Shown piece by piece: positions 6,238 through 12,564 of a stretch of 12,748 nucleotides of DNA. The notes beneath the pieces are model-generated. The model made no database searches. It saw nothing but the letters and a program-made list of their open reading frames with translations, and was not told where the DNA came from. The number at the start of each line of letters is the position of its first letter. Position 1 is the stretch's first letter. A program made the position numbers and the translations under genes. The stretch comes from an uncultured Porphyromonadaceae bacterium (GTDB lineage: Bacteria > Bacteroidota > Bacteroidia > Bacteroidales > Muribaculaceae), in assembly GCA_900554265.1 (NCBI GenBank), contig USGZ01000008.1, forward strand, positions 1-12,748, read 5' to 3'.

Positions 6238-7104
6238 ATGAAGAAAATTCTTTTCGGCGCGCTCGCCATGCTGGCAGTCGTTGCCGTTTCCTGCAACAAG
6301 AACGAAGGCGCCGACAGCGCCGCCACCGCTCCCAACGATTCCCTCTCCGAGGCCTTCGGCCTGTTCGGTGGTGCAAACATGAACCAGCAGACCGCCAACC
6401 TCACACCTGAGCAGAAGGTCGAGTTCATGAATGCCTTCCAGTATATCATGGCCAACGTCAAGAGCGAGGCGCAGGTCCAGGGCGCTATGTCCGCCATGCG
6501 CCTCATCCAGGGCCAGCAGAACATCGAGAGCGAGGGCATCGTCCTGAGCCGCGATGCTATGGCCGAAGGCTTCCGTAAGGCCTTCACCATGGACTCCATC
6601 ACCTATAACGAAATCAACCAGTACGGCAGCCAGCTCACCGAGTATTACCAGTCCGCACGCGACGCCGCACGCCAGGCTCGCCTCGCCGAACTCGAGCAGT
6701 CGCCCGAAAGCCAGCAGCAGGTGCGCGTCGCCAACGAGTACATCAACCGCGTCAAGTCCGAGGACCCCGAAATCCAGACTTCCTCAACGGGTCTGAGCTA
6801 TAAGATTGTCGAGGCCGGCGACCAGGCCGTCAAGCCCTCCGAAGGCAGCACCGTTCGCGTCAGGTACACCGGCCGCCATATCAACGGCACCGAGTTCGAC
6901 TCCAGCAGCGACGAGGGCGCTACCTTCAACCTCCGCGGCACTGTGCCCGGCTTCAGCGAAGGCATCCGTCTGCTCGGAAAGGGCGGCAAGGCTACCCTCT
7001 ACATCCCCGGTCGTCTCGCCTACGGTCCCGAAGGCAACGAGGCCGGCGGCATCGCTCCCAGCGAGATGCTCGTCTTCGACGTAGAACTCCTGGACGTGCG
7101 CTGA
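6238..7104 (+). CDS. FKBP-type peptidyl-prolyl isomerase, lipoprotein
   Basis: A 288-residue FKBP whose N-terminus MKKILFGALAMLAVVAVSC is a lipoprotein signal with the lipidated cysteine at C19, followed by a flexible NKNEGADSAATAP linker. Residues 55-180 are helical (FKBP_N-like) and residues 185-288 are the catalytic domain. RYTGRHINGTEFDSS, TVPGFSEGIRLLGKGGKATL and LAYG are present; the pocket Trp is Phe (F239), a common bacterial substitution that usually leaves some activity. It is predicted to be anchored in the inner or outer membrane; the residue after C19 is Asn, which does not decide this in Bacteroidetes. It starts 1 bp after the stop of the exported FKBP, so translation is probably coupled. 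A terminator follows at 7134. Confidence 0.92.
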   Translation: MKKILFGALAMLAVVAVSCNKNEGADSAATAPNDSLSEAFGLFGGANMNQQTANLTPEQKVEFMNAFQYIMANVKSEAQVQGAMSAMRLIQGQQNIESEGIVLSRDAMAEGFRKAFTMDSITYNEINQYGSQLTEYYQSARDAARQARLAELEQSPESQQQVRVANEYINRVKSEDPEIQTSSTGLSYKIVEAGDQAVKPSEGSTVRVRYTGRHINGTEFDSSSDEGATFNLRGTVPGFSEGIRLLGKGGKATLYIPGRLAYGPEGNEAGGIAPSEMLVFDVELLDVR

Positions 7105-7133
7105 CCCGCGCCCCGAACGACTCCGAAACCCAT

Positions 7134-7171
7134 AAAAATCCCGCGCGCCGACCGGCGTTGCGGGATTTTTT
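7134..7171 (+). terminator. Terminator of the FKBP operon
   Basis: Arms AAAAATCCCGC (7134-7144) and GCGGGATTTTT (7160-7170) are perfect complements, and the inner CGCC/GGCG pair extends the stem. A T-tract closes it, 29 bp after the last FKBP stop codon. The A-tract on the left arm would allow function on the other strand too. Confidence 0.88.
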
Positions 7172-7172
7172 G

Positions 7173-7180
7173 TATCTTTG
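7173..7180 (+). promoter_or_regulatory. Promoter -7 box of the methyltransferase gene, abutting the terminator
   Basis: TATCTTTG matches the Bacteroidetes -7 consensus and ends 10 bp before the ATG at 7191. It begins two bases after the terminator T-tract. The place where a -33 TTTG is expected is occupied by the terminator hairpin and holds no match; only a TTG at 7158-7160 is near, 12 nt away. Confidence 0.55.
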
Positions 7181-7190
7181 CATCCGGAAC

Positions 7191-7898
7191 ATGAGCTACG
7201 GTCGAATTATTCTGTTCCCGTCCTTTCTGGCGCCGGGAGCTCCTGACAATGTACTGCCGCGCCGCAATGTCGAGCTGCTGCGCACGGTGCGCTATTTCGT
7301 CGTCGAAGAGCTCCGCACCGCCCGCCGCTTCATCAAGGCCTGCGACCGCGGCATCGACATCGATTCCCTGCATTTCGAGGTTCTCAACGAGCATACCGCC
7401 CCGGAGGAGGTCGACGCCATGCTGCGTCCCGCCCTCGAGGGCTTCGACATAGGCGTAATCAGTGAAGCCGGATGCCCCGCCGTGGCCGATCCGGGAGCCG
7501 ACCTCGTCGCCGCCGCCCAGCGCCGTGGGCTCGAGGTCCTTCCCCTGGTCGGGCCCTCCAGCATCTTGATGTCGCTCATGGCCAGCGGTTTCAACGGCCA
7601 GAGCTTCACCTTCCGCGGCTATCTGCCCGTCGATGCCCGCGCCCGCTCCGCCGCATTCCGCGGCATGGAATCCGAAATCCGGCGCCACCGCACCACGCAG
7701 ATTTTCATCGAGACACCCTACCGCAACCAGAAGCTCCTCCAGGACCTCACAGCCGCCTTGCCGGCGGATATGCTCCTGTGCGTGGCCGTCGACATTACCG
7801 GCGAGAACCAGAGTATCATAACCAGAAGCATCGCCGCCTGGAAGGCCGCAAAGGCCGCAATTCCCAAGGTGCCCGCGATTTTCCTCCTCTACAGCTGA
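7191..7898 (+). CDS. RsmI-like SAM-dependent methyltransferase (tetrapyrrole-methylase fold)
   Basis: A 235-residue member of the tetrapyrrole methylase superfamily, related to RsmI (16S rRNA ribose methylation at C1402) but of the second, Bacteroidetes-type branch. The N-terminal strand GRIILFPSFLAPGAPDNVLP replaces the usual ATPIGNL of true RsmI. Then come YFVVEELRTARRFIK (residues 35-49), the SAM-binding SEAGCPAVADPG (91-102), GPSSILMSLMASGFNGQ (121-137), and IFIETPYRN (171-179). ATG 7191 fits the family start; an in-frame TTG at 7158 lies within the terminator and promoter. The substrate of this branch is not known to me, so I give no gene symbol. The next gene begins 5 bp later, so the two are an operon. 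Confidence 0.85.
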   Translation: MSYGRIILFPSFLAPGAPDNVLPRRNVELLRTVRYFVVEELRTARRFIKACDRGIDIDSLHFEVLNEHTAPEEVDAMLRPALEGFDIGVISEAGCPAVADPGADLVAAAQRRGLEVLPLVGPSSILMSLMASGFNGQSFTFRGYLPVDARARSAAFRGMESEIRRHRTTQIFIETPYRNQKLLQDLTAALPADMLLCVAVDITGENQSIITRSIAAWKAAKAAIPKVPAIFLLYS

Positions 7899-7903
7899 AG
7901 CCT

Positions 7904-8890
7904 ATGACCCGACGCCGACAGAAGCTGCAGCGCGAAGCCTTCATGCGCAACAATCCGGACCTCTTCGCCATCGCCGACGAAGGCGATACCGCCGCGCCTC
8001 TGGCTCCCTTGACCGACGAGGCCGTGAGCCGCCCAGAGCAGCTGCGCTTCATCAGCATCGGCAGCGGCAGCAGCGGAAACTGCGCCTATATAGGAACCCC
8101 CTCCTGCGGTCTACTCCTCGACGCCGGTGTCGACAACAACACCCTGATGGCCGAACTGGCCTCCAACTCCATCAATCCCCTCTCCATCGCCGGAATTCTC
8201 CTCACCCACGACCACAGCGACCACGTCCGCTTCGCCTACGCCATCCTGCGCCGCTTCAAGCATATGAAGATATATGCAACCCCGAAGGCCATGAACGGAC
8301 TCCTGCGCCGCCACAGTATCAGCCGCCGCATCAACGACTACCACCAGCCCATTTACAAGGAATTCCCCTTCAAGGTAGGTCCCTTCACCATAACCGCCTT
8401 CGAGACCAGCCACGACGGAACCGACAATTCCGGATTCTGCATCCAGGGTCTGGACACCACCTTCGTGCTCGCCACAGATACCGGCACCGTTACCTCACGT
8501 ATGGACTTCTATGTCCGCCAGGCCGACCACCTGATGATCGAGGCCGACTACGACGCCGAAATGCTCCGCAACGGTCCCTATCCCGAGCGCCTCAAGGCCC
8601 GCATAGCCTCCACTATCGGCCATATGGGCAACGACGACACCGCCCGCTATCTTGCATCCGTCGCTGCCGCCGGACGCCTCCGCAGCGTGTTCCTCTGCCA
8701 TCTGAGCCACATCAACAATACACCGAACATCGCCCTGCGTGCCGTCCGCACCGCCCTTGAGGAAGCCGGAGTCAAAGTCGCCGGCGCCGATGCGCCTTCC
8801 TCGGACCCAAGGCTGCGCCTGGCCGTGCTCCCGCGACTGGAATCGTCAATGCTCTCCGTCCTCGGACGCCCCCTAACAATACGGCCCTGA
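7904..8890 (+). CDS. MBL-fold metallo-hydrolase, YycJ/WalJ-like, with N-terminal extension
   Basis: A metallo-beta-lactamase-fold hydrolase of 328 residues. The fold starts at about residue 47 with LRFISIGSGSSGN and has the metal motif THDHSDH (H102, H104, D106, H107), then H170 in TSHDGTDNSG, D192 in LATDTG and H266 in CHLSH. All metal ligands expected for a two-metal site are present. Relatives of the YycJ/WalJ type are reported as nucleases linked to DNA repair; that role is inferred here. Typical Bacteroidales proteins, as I recall them, start at about residue 47, so the first 46 residues (basic, then acidic and Pro/Ala-rich) are an extension. The start is ATG 7904, 5 bp after the methyltransferase stop; ATG 7943 (residue 14) is an alternative. 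Confidence 0.87.
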   Translation: MTRRRQKLQREAFMRNNPDLFAIADEGDTAAPLAPLTDEAVSRPEQLRFISIGSGSSGNCAYIGTPSCGLLLDAGVDNNTLMAELASNSINPLSIAGILLTHDHSDHVRFAYAILRRFKHMKIYATPKAMNGLLRRHSISRRINDYHQPIYKEFPFKVGPFTITAFETSHDGTDNSGFCIQGLDTTFVLATDTGTVTSRMDFYVRQADHLMIEADYDAEMLRNGPYPERLKARIASTIGHMGNDDTARYLASVAAAGRLRSVFLCHLSHINNTPNIALRAVRTALEEAGVKVAGADAPSSDPRLRLAVLPRLESSMLSVLGRPLTIRP

Positions 8891-8922
8891 ATTCTGTTAT
8901 AGCTCATAAAGCACTTTATAAG

Positions 8923-9576
8923 ATGAAAATCCACAACTTTGCCGAAACTCCCTCGCTGGTGAGCCAGTATCTTAGCGAGATGCGCGACGTCAATATCCAG
9001 AACGACCGTCTCCGGTTCCGCCGCAACCTCGAGCGCGTCGGCGAGATTACTGCCTACGAAATCAGCAAGACCCTGCGCTACAAGAACGAGAAGGTGCTTA
9101 CCCCGTTGGGCGTCGAGGCCGACTGCCAGGTCATTGCCGAACCCGTAGTGCTGGCAACCATATTCCGTGCCGGCGTGCCCTTTCACCAGGGTTTCCTCCG
9201 CTACTTCGACCAGGCCGAGAACGCTTTCGTATCCGCCTACCGCAAGTACCGCAGCGGAGAGGATTTCGACGTGATGATCGAATACCTGGCCAGTCCCTCG
9301 CTCGAAGGCAAGACCCTTGTCCTGGTGGACCCCATGCTCGCCACAGGTGCCTCTATGGAGCTCAGCTACAAGGCCCTGCTCACCAAAGGCAAACCCGCCA
9401 AGGTGCATATCGCCTCCGTAATCGGCTCGCGCCATGCCGTCGACTACATGAAGGCCGTCATGCCGGAGGATTCCGAACTCTGGGTCGGCGTAATCGACGA
9501 TGATATCAACGAGCACAAGTATATCGTGCCCGGTCTCGGCGATGCCGGCGACCTCGCCTACGGCACAAAGCTCTGA
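8923..9576 (+). CDS. upp: Uracil phosphoribosyltransferase
   Basis: Pyrimidine salvage enzyme converting uracil and PRPP to UMP in the cytoplasm. The 217-residue product has FRAG at 81-84, the PRPP loop VLVDPMLATGAS at 133-144, and the C-terminal uracil-binding run YIVPGLGDAGDLAYG. Length and motifs fit the family. ATG 8923 follows the preceding stop by 32 bp. No clear -7 box is seen in the gap, so it may be read through from the metallo-hydrolase gene. The next gene starts 8 bp after its stop. Confidence 0.96.
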   Translation: MKIHNFAETPSLVSQYLSEMRDVNIQNDRLRFRRNLERVGEITAYEISKTLRYKNEKVLTPLGVEADCQVIAEPVVLATIFRAGVPFHQGFLRYFDQAENAFVSAYRKYRSGEDFDVMIEYLASPSLEGKTLVLVDPMLATGASMELSYKALLTKGKPAKVHIASVIGSRHAVDYMKAVMPEDSELWVGVIDDDINEHKYIVPGLGDAGDLAYGTKL

Positions 9577-9584
9577 TTCCATCC

Positions 9585-10361
9585 ATGCCGGACCGAATAG
9601 TCCCTGAGCGCTTCTCGCGCACGGCCCTGCTGGCCGGCGACGATATGATGAGCGCCCTGGCGGCCAGTTCCATACTCGTATTCGGAGTCGGAGGCGTCGG
9701 CTCCTGGTGCGTCGAAGCCCTGGCACGCACCGGTATCGGCCGCATCACCATCGTCGATTCCGATACCGTCGCCGAGAGCAACATCAACCGCCAGCTCCCC
9801 GCCCTCGCCGACACCGTCGGCGAGCTCAAGGTCGAGGTCCTGCGCCGCCGCATAGCCCGGATCAACCCCGACTGCCGCGTCGAGGCCCTGGCCGCGCGCT
9901 ATACCCCGGCTTCGGCTGCGGATTTCGCCGTCGAAAGCTACGATTACGTAATCGACGCCATCGACAGCCTCCCCGACAAGGCCGACCTCATCCTCCGCTG
10001 CACCGCCCCCTCGAGCGCCCCGCGCTGCGGGTTCTATTCCAGCATGGGCGCCGCCCGGCGCATCGACCCCTCGAAAATCGCCGTTGCCGAATTCTGGAAA
10101 GTCGCCGGCGACGGCCTCGCCCGCGCCCTCCGCACCCGCTTCCGCCGCTCCTCCACCTTCCCCGCCCGCAAATTCCAGGTAGTCTACTCTACCGAATCCC
10201 CCCTCCCGCAAGCAAGCCCCGGCGCCCCCTCCACAGCAGGCGAAGCCGCGGCTGCAAGGCAGCCGAACGGCACCTTCGCCCATCTGACGGCGGCCTTCGG
10301 CCTCCGTCTGTCCTCCCTGGTAATCGAAGACCTCTACCGCCGCTATCATCCTGAACGATAA
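9585..10361 (+). CDS. tcdA: tRNA threonylcarbamoyladenosine dehydratase (TcdA/CsdL-like, ThiF family)
   Basis: An E1-like adenylating enzyme that would cyclise t6A37 of ANN-decoding tRNAs to ct6A using ATP. The 258-residue product has the opening ERFSRTALLAGDDMMSALA, the nucleotide-binding FGVGGVGSWCVEALARTGIG (33-52), the strand-end acidic pair in IVDSDTV (D58, D60), N68-R69-Q70, and DAIDSLPDK. MGAARRIDPSKI and the later VVYSTESP and GTFAHLTAAFGL fit TcdA rather than MoeB or ThiF; there are no CxxC zinc pairs. Between STESP and GTF is a low-complexity Ala/Pro-rich stretch. ATG 9585 sits 8 bp after upp, so the two are probably cotranscribed. Confidence 0.87.
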   Translation: MPDRIVPERFSRTALLAGDDMMSALAASSILVFGVGGVGSWCVEALARTGIGRITIVDSDTVAESNINRQLPALADTVGELKVEVLRRRIARINPDCRVEALAARYTPASAADFAVESYDYVIDAIDSLPDKADLILRCTAPSSAPRCGFYSSMGAARRIDPSKIAVAEFWKVAGDGLARALRTRFRRSSTFPARKFQVVYSTESPLPQASPGAPSTAGEAAAARQPNGTFAHLTAAFGLRLSSLVIEDLYRRYHPER

Positions 10362-10376
10362 AAGCAAACAAAAGCA

Positions 10377-10438
10377 CCCACCGTGGCGTTATACTGCTGA
10401 AAGACCGGCAGAGATAGCTGCGGTGGGATAGAAATCCC
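10377..10438 (+). other. Candidate structured RNA element with two competing stems
   Basis: CCCACCG (10377-10383) can pair with CGGTGGG (10421-10427), enclosing a region with a possible CTGC/GCAG stem. The same GGG also forms GGGAT-AGAA-ATCCC (10425-10438). The two pairings share GGG and so exclude each other. It lies 15 nt after tcdA. I do not recognise the element. In the rest of 10362-10646 I see only the terminator and REP-like repeats. Confidence 0.3.
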
Positions 10439-10519
10439 GAATTTTGCGGAAGCTGAAATCGCCTCCGGCGCAAGCCCGTCAACCCCCGTTTTTCGCCAAA
10501 ATATACATTCCAGGTTTTC

Positions 10520-10559
10520 AAAAAAATAGCCGGTCTCCCCGCGAGCCCGGTTATTTTTT
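10520..10559. terminator. Bidirectional terminator between tcdA and the transposase
   Basis: AAAAAATAGCCGG (10521-10533) and CCGGTTATTTTTT (10547-10559) form a 13-nt stem with one G-T wobble around a 13-nt loop, with an A-tract on one side and a T-tract on the other. It can end transcripts from tcdA (+) and from the converging transposase gene (-). Confidence 0.75.
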
Positions 10560-10590
10560 GCAGGGGCCGTCCGAAGCGAGCAAGAAAAAA

Positions 10591-10623
10591 TTTTTTGTTC
10601 CAGCCCTGAGTTTTAGCGAAGGG
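10591..10623 (+). repeat. REP-like element at the 3' side of the transposase (copy a)
   Basis: TTTTTTGTTC and CAG are followed by the 20-nt imperfect palindrome CCCTGAGTTTTAGCGAAGGG at 10604-10623. Outer CCCT/AGGG pair. The GA/GA internal positions are tandem G-A mismatches, which can form sheared pairs. The loop is TTTA. Confidence 0.75.
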
Positions 10624-10637
10624 GGAGAAGAAGCCAG

Positions 10638-10657
10638 CCCTGAGCTTTAGCGAAGGG
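10638..10657 (+). repeat. REP-like hairpin overlapping the transposase stop codon (copy b)
   Basis: CCCTGAGCTTTAGCGAAGGG lies 34 bp after copy a in the same orientation, preceded by CCAG but without the T-tract and GTTC. The transposase TAA stop (minus strand, 10649-10647) is in its loop, and the hairpin encodes the final Ser-Leu-Arg. Confidence 0.75.
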
Positions 10658-11553
10658 AATCTGAATCTTTGCAGATTTGGGCCACCAGTGCGTTCATTTG
10701 CCGGCAGGTTTTTCGCGAGAGGGTGCTTTCTTCGGTGGGGTAGAAAATCATCAGCAGGCGCCCGGCTTCGCAGAGGGCGAAGTTGCGGCCTGAGGGCTTG
10801 TAGCGCTCGCCGGGCTGTTCGGAAGTGATGAGAATGAAGCGCCCGTCGAGGTCATCGGCCTCGTCGCGTATGGCTTTCTCGGCCGGTGAGATGAAGGGAG
10901 AGACCAGCACTCCGCGGTTGGCGGCGTTGTAGAGCCATTCCTGGCGCTTGCGCTCCCGCTCGGCAGCGCTGTCGGCACGATGGACCACCACCTGCTCCTT
11001 GAATGGATTGGCCAGAAGGTGCAGGTTGCTGTAAGCCTGGAATCTGCGGTCGCCGATGGTCAGCTCGTTGATCCGCCTGAAGAATTCCGGCTTCTCGCGC
11101 CTTACCGCCAGTCGGTATGGATTGGTTCTCAGGTAGTTGAAAAGCTCCTTCAGGGAGCGCGAGGTCTTGAGGATCTGGTCGTTGAAGCCTTTGTCGAATA
11201 CGCCGGTCGTACCCCTCGCTTATTTACCCCAACTTTGAACCGGGCAATGAGCTCTCCCAGGTCGTAGCGGGGCTCTTTCTCTATGAAGACCAGGAAATGC
11301 AGGTGGTCGGGCATCAGCGCATACTGGAGAACCCGCACCGCCGGTTCGATTTCCTGCAAATTCCGCAGGTTTCCTTTATCGCCTTTCCCGTTGAGGTAGC
11401 TTTTACGAAGGGGCTGCCGGGTTCGCCCAAAGGAACCTCGGAGCTACCGCAAAGGCTCCCGAAAAATTCCGCCTGCGGCCCTTTCGAGAGGGTAATCATA
11501 TAGATACAGCGGCTGCTGTAGTCATGCCAGGGCGCGCGGCGCTGCTTGCTCAT
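10647..11553 (-). pseudogene. REP-associated tyrosine transposase (RAYT, IS200-like Y1 HUH nuclease), two frameshifts
   Basis: The gene would encode about 302 residues, now spread over three frames. Part one (11553 to about 11371) reads MSKQRRAPWHDYSSRCIYMI to GSPFVKATSTGKAIKE. Part two (to about 11200) reads LRNLQEIEPAVRVLQYALMP, then DHLHFLVFIEKE, and holds the HUH motif HLH. Part three (to 10647) reads VFDKGFNDQIL, then ELFNYLRTNPYRLAV with the candidate nucleophilic Tyr in NPYR, then a C-terminal region. Restoring one base near 11370 and one near 11198 would make it whole; both are single-base losses. The last 110 or so residues (VLVSPFISPAEKAIRDEA, GRFILI, GERYKP, FALCEAGRLLMI) are not part of the Y1 fold and look Rossmann- or DprA-like. 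It has a good promoter, and REP-like hairpins at both ends. Two indels in an otherwise intact region suggest decay, though assembly error is possible. Confidence 0.85.
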
Positions 11554-11569
11554 AGGGGGCGGGATTTGG

Positions 11570-11601
11570 GGCAAGCTAAAGCTTGCCTGCTTGAACAAAA
11601 A
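11570..11601 (-). repeat. REP-like hairpin in the transposase 5' leader
   Basis: Read on the minus strand: TTTTTGTTC, AAGCA, then GGCAAGC-TTTA-GCTTGCC at 11587-11570, a perfect 7-bp stem. It lies between the promoter -7 box and the ATG at 11553, so it would be in the mRNA leader and could serve autoregulation. Confidence 0.65.
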
Positions 11602-11614
11602 TTTTTCTTCTTTG

Positions 11615-11645
11615 CAAAGATAAAGCTTCGGAGCGAAAGCGCAAA
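11615..11645 (-). promoter_or_regulatory. Promoter of the transposase gene
   Basis: On the minus strand TTTG at 11645-11642, 19 nt, and TATCTTTG at 11622-11615 match the Bacteroidetes consensus exactly, with the same spacing as the symporter promoter. The start codon is 62 nt downstream. Confidence 0.82.
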
Positions 11646-11658
11646 TAAAAGGCCGAAA

Positions 11659-11691
11659 TTTTTTGTTCAGGCCCTGAGCTTCAGCGAAGGG
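11659..11691 (+). repeat. REP-like element upstream of the transposase (copy c)
   Basis: TTTTTTGTTC and AGG are followed by CCCTGAGCTTCAGCGAAGGG at 11672-11691. It has the same orientation and stem as copies a and b, with loop TTCA. Together with copy a it brackets the transposase as a direct pair about 1.07 kb apart. Confidence 0.75.
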
Positions 11692-11716
11692 AGGGGCTGA
11701 GGAGGGCGGTTGGAGC

Positions 11717-11769
11717 AAAAGCAACCCGAGGCTGCGCCTGGTTCGGGCGGCAGCCTCGGGTGAGCTTTT
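11717..11769. terminator. Terminator downstream of yebC
   Basis: CCCGAGGCTGC (11725-11735) and GCAGCCTCGGG (11750-11760) form a perfect 11-bp stem, with flanking AAAAGC (11717-11722) and GCTTTT (11764-11769) extending it. It starts 24 bp after the yebC stop on the minus strand. The T-tract is short, so strength is uncertain. Confidence 0.7.
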
Positions 11770-11792
11770 AGGAAAGGGAGCGGAAGGGCGGA

Positions 11793-12536
11793 TTATTCCT
11801 CTTCCTCCTCTTCGCGCATGTTGTGGAATACGTTCTGGACGTCCTCGTCCTCCTCGAGCTTCTCGAGGAGCTTGTTGATGCTCTCGCGCTGTTCGGGCGT
11901 TACATCCTTGAGATCATTGGGAATGCGGACGAATTCGGAGCTGATGATCTCGAAGCCATTGTCCTCGAGGTACTTCTGAATGTCGTTGTAGCTCTCGAAG
12001 GCACCGTAGATCACGATTTCCTCGTTGCCGTCCTCGTCCTCGTCGTGGCCGAGGTCGTCGACGCCGTAGTCAATCATTTCGAGTTCGAGGTCGTCGAGGC
12101 TAACGCCCTCCTTGGGCTTGATCTTGAAGACGCTCTTATGGTCGAAAAGGAAGGTCAGGGAGCCCTGGGTGCCGAGCGAGCCGTTGTGCTTGTTGAAGTA
12201 GGAGCGCACGTTGGCCACGGTGCGGGTGTTGTTGTCCGTTGCGGCTTCGACGAAGATGGCGATGCCGAAGGGGCCGTATCCTTCGTAGGTGATTTCCTTG
12301 TAGTCGCCGGCGGCCTTGTCGGTAGCCTTCTTGATGGCGCGTTCTACGGTATCCTTGGGCATATTGGCGGCCTTGGCGTTCTGCATAAGGGCGCGCAGGC
12401 GGGGGTTGGTGGCAGGGTCCGTGCCACCGGCTTTGGCGGCGATGGTGATTTCCTTGCCTATGCGCGTAAAGGTACGCGACATGTTGCCCCAGCGTTTGAG
12501 TTTGCGGGCTTTGCGGTATTCAAATGCTCTTCCCAT
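11793..12536 (-). CDS. yebC: YebC/PmpR-family protein (TACO1 family)
   Basis: A 247-residue cytoplasmic protein of the YebC family, described both as a DNA-binding regulator and as a factor that relieves ribosome stalling at proline-rich stretches. Motifs: the start MGRAFEYRKARKLKRWGNMSR, the family helix FTRIGKEITIAAKAGGTDPATNPRLR, MPKDTVERAIKKA, YEGYGPFGIAIFVEAATDNNTRT, and FNKHNGSLGTQGSLTFLF. The C-terminal domain ends in a run of glutamates. The start at 12536 matches the Bacteroidetes form of the family. It follows pheT by 28 bp on the same strand, an arrangement I recall as common in this phylum, so it is probably cotranscribed. A terminator lies downstream. Confidence 0.94.
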   Translation of the reverse strand: MGRAFEYRKARKLKRWGNMSRTFTRIGKEITIAAKAGGTDPATNPRLRALMQNAKAANMPKDTVERAIKKATDKAAGDYKEITYEGYGPFGIAIFVEAATDNNTRTVANVRSYFNKHNGSLGTQGSLTFLFDHKSVFKIKPKEGVSLDDLELEMIDYGVDDLGHDEDEDGNEEIVIYGAFESYNDIQKYLEDNGFEIISSEFVRIPNDLKDVTPEQRESINKLLEKLEEDEDVQNVFHNMREEEEEE

Positions 12537-12564
12537 TGGTGGTATCTTATTGTTTGTGTGATTA

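Noticed and set aside
8647..9726. 359-residue open frame opposite upp and its neighbours
   Set aside because: Shadow of recognised genes with no family motif.
10425..10438. GGGATAGAAATCCC as a tRNA T-arm
   Set aside because: The loop is only 4 nt and lacks the TTCRA pattern, and no acceptor, D or anticodon arms can be built around it.
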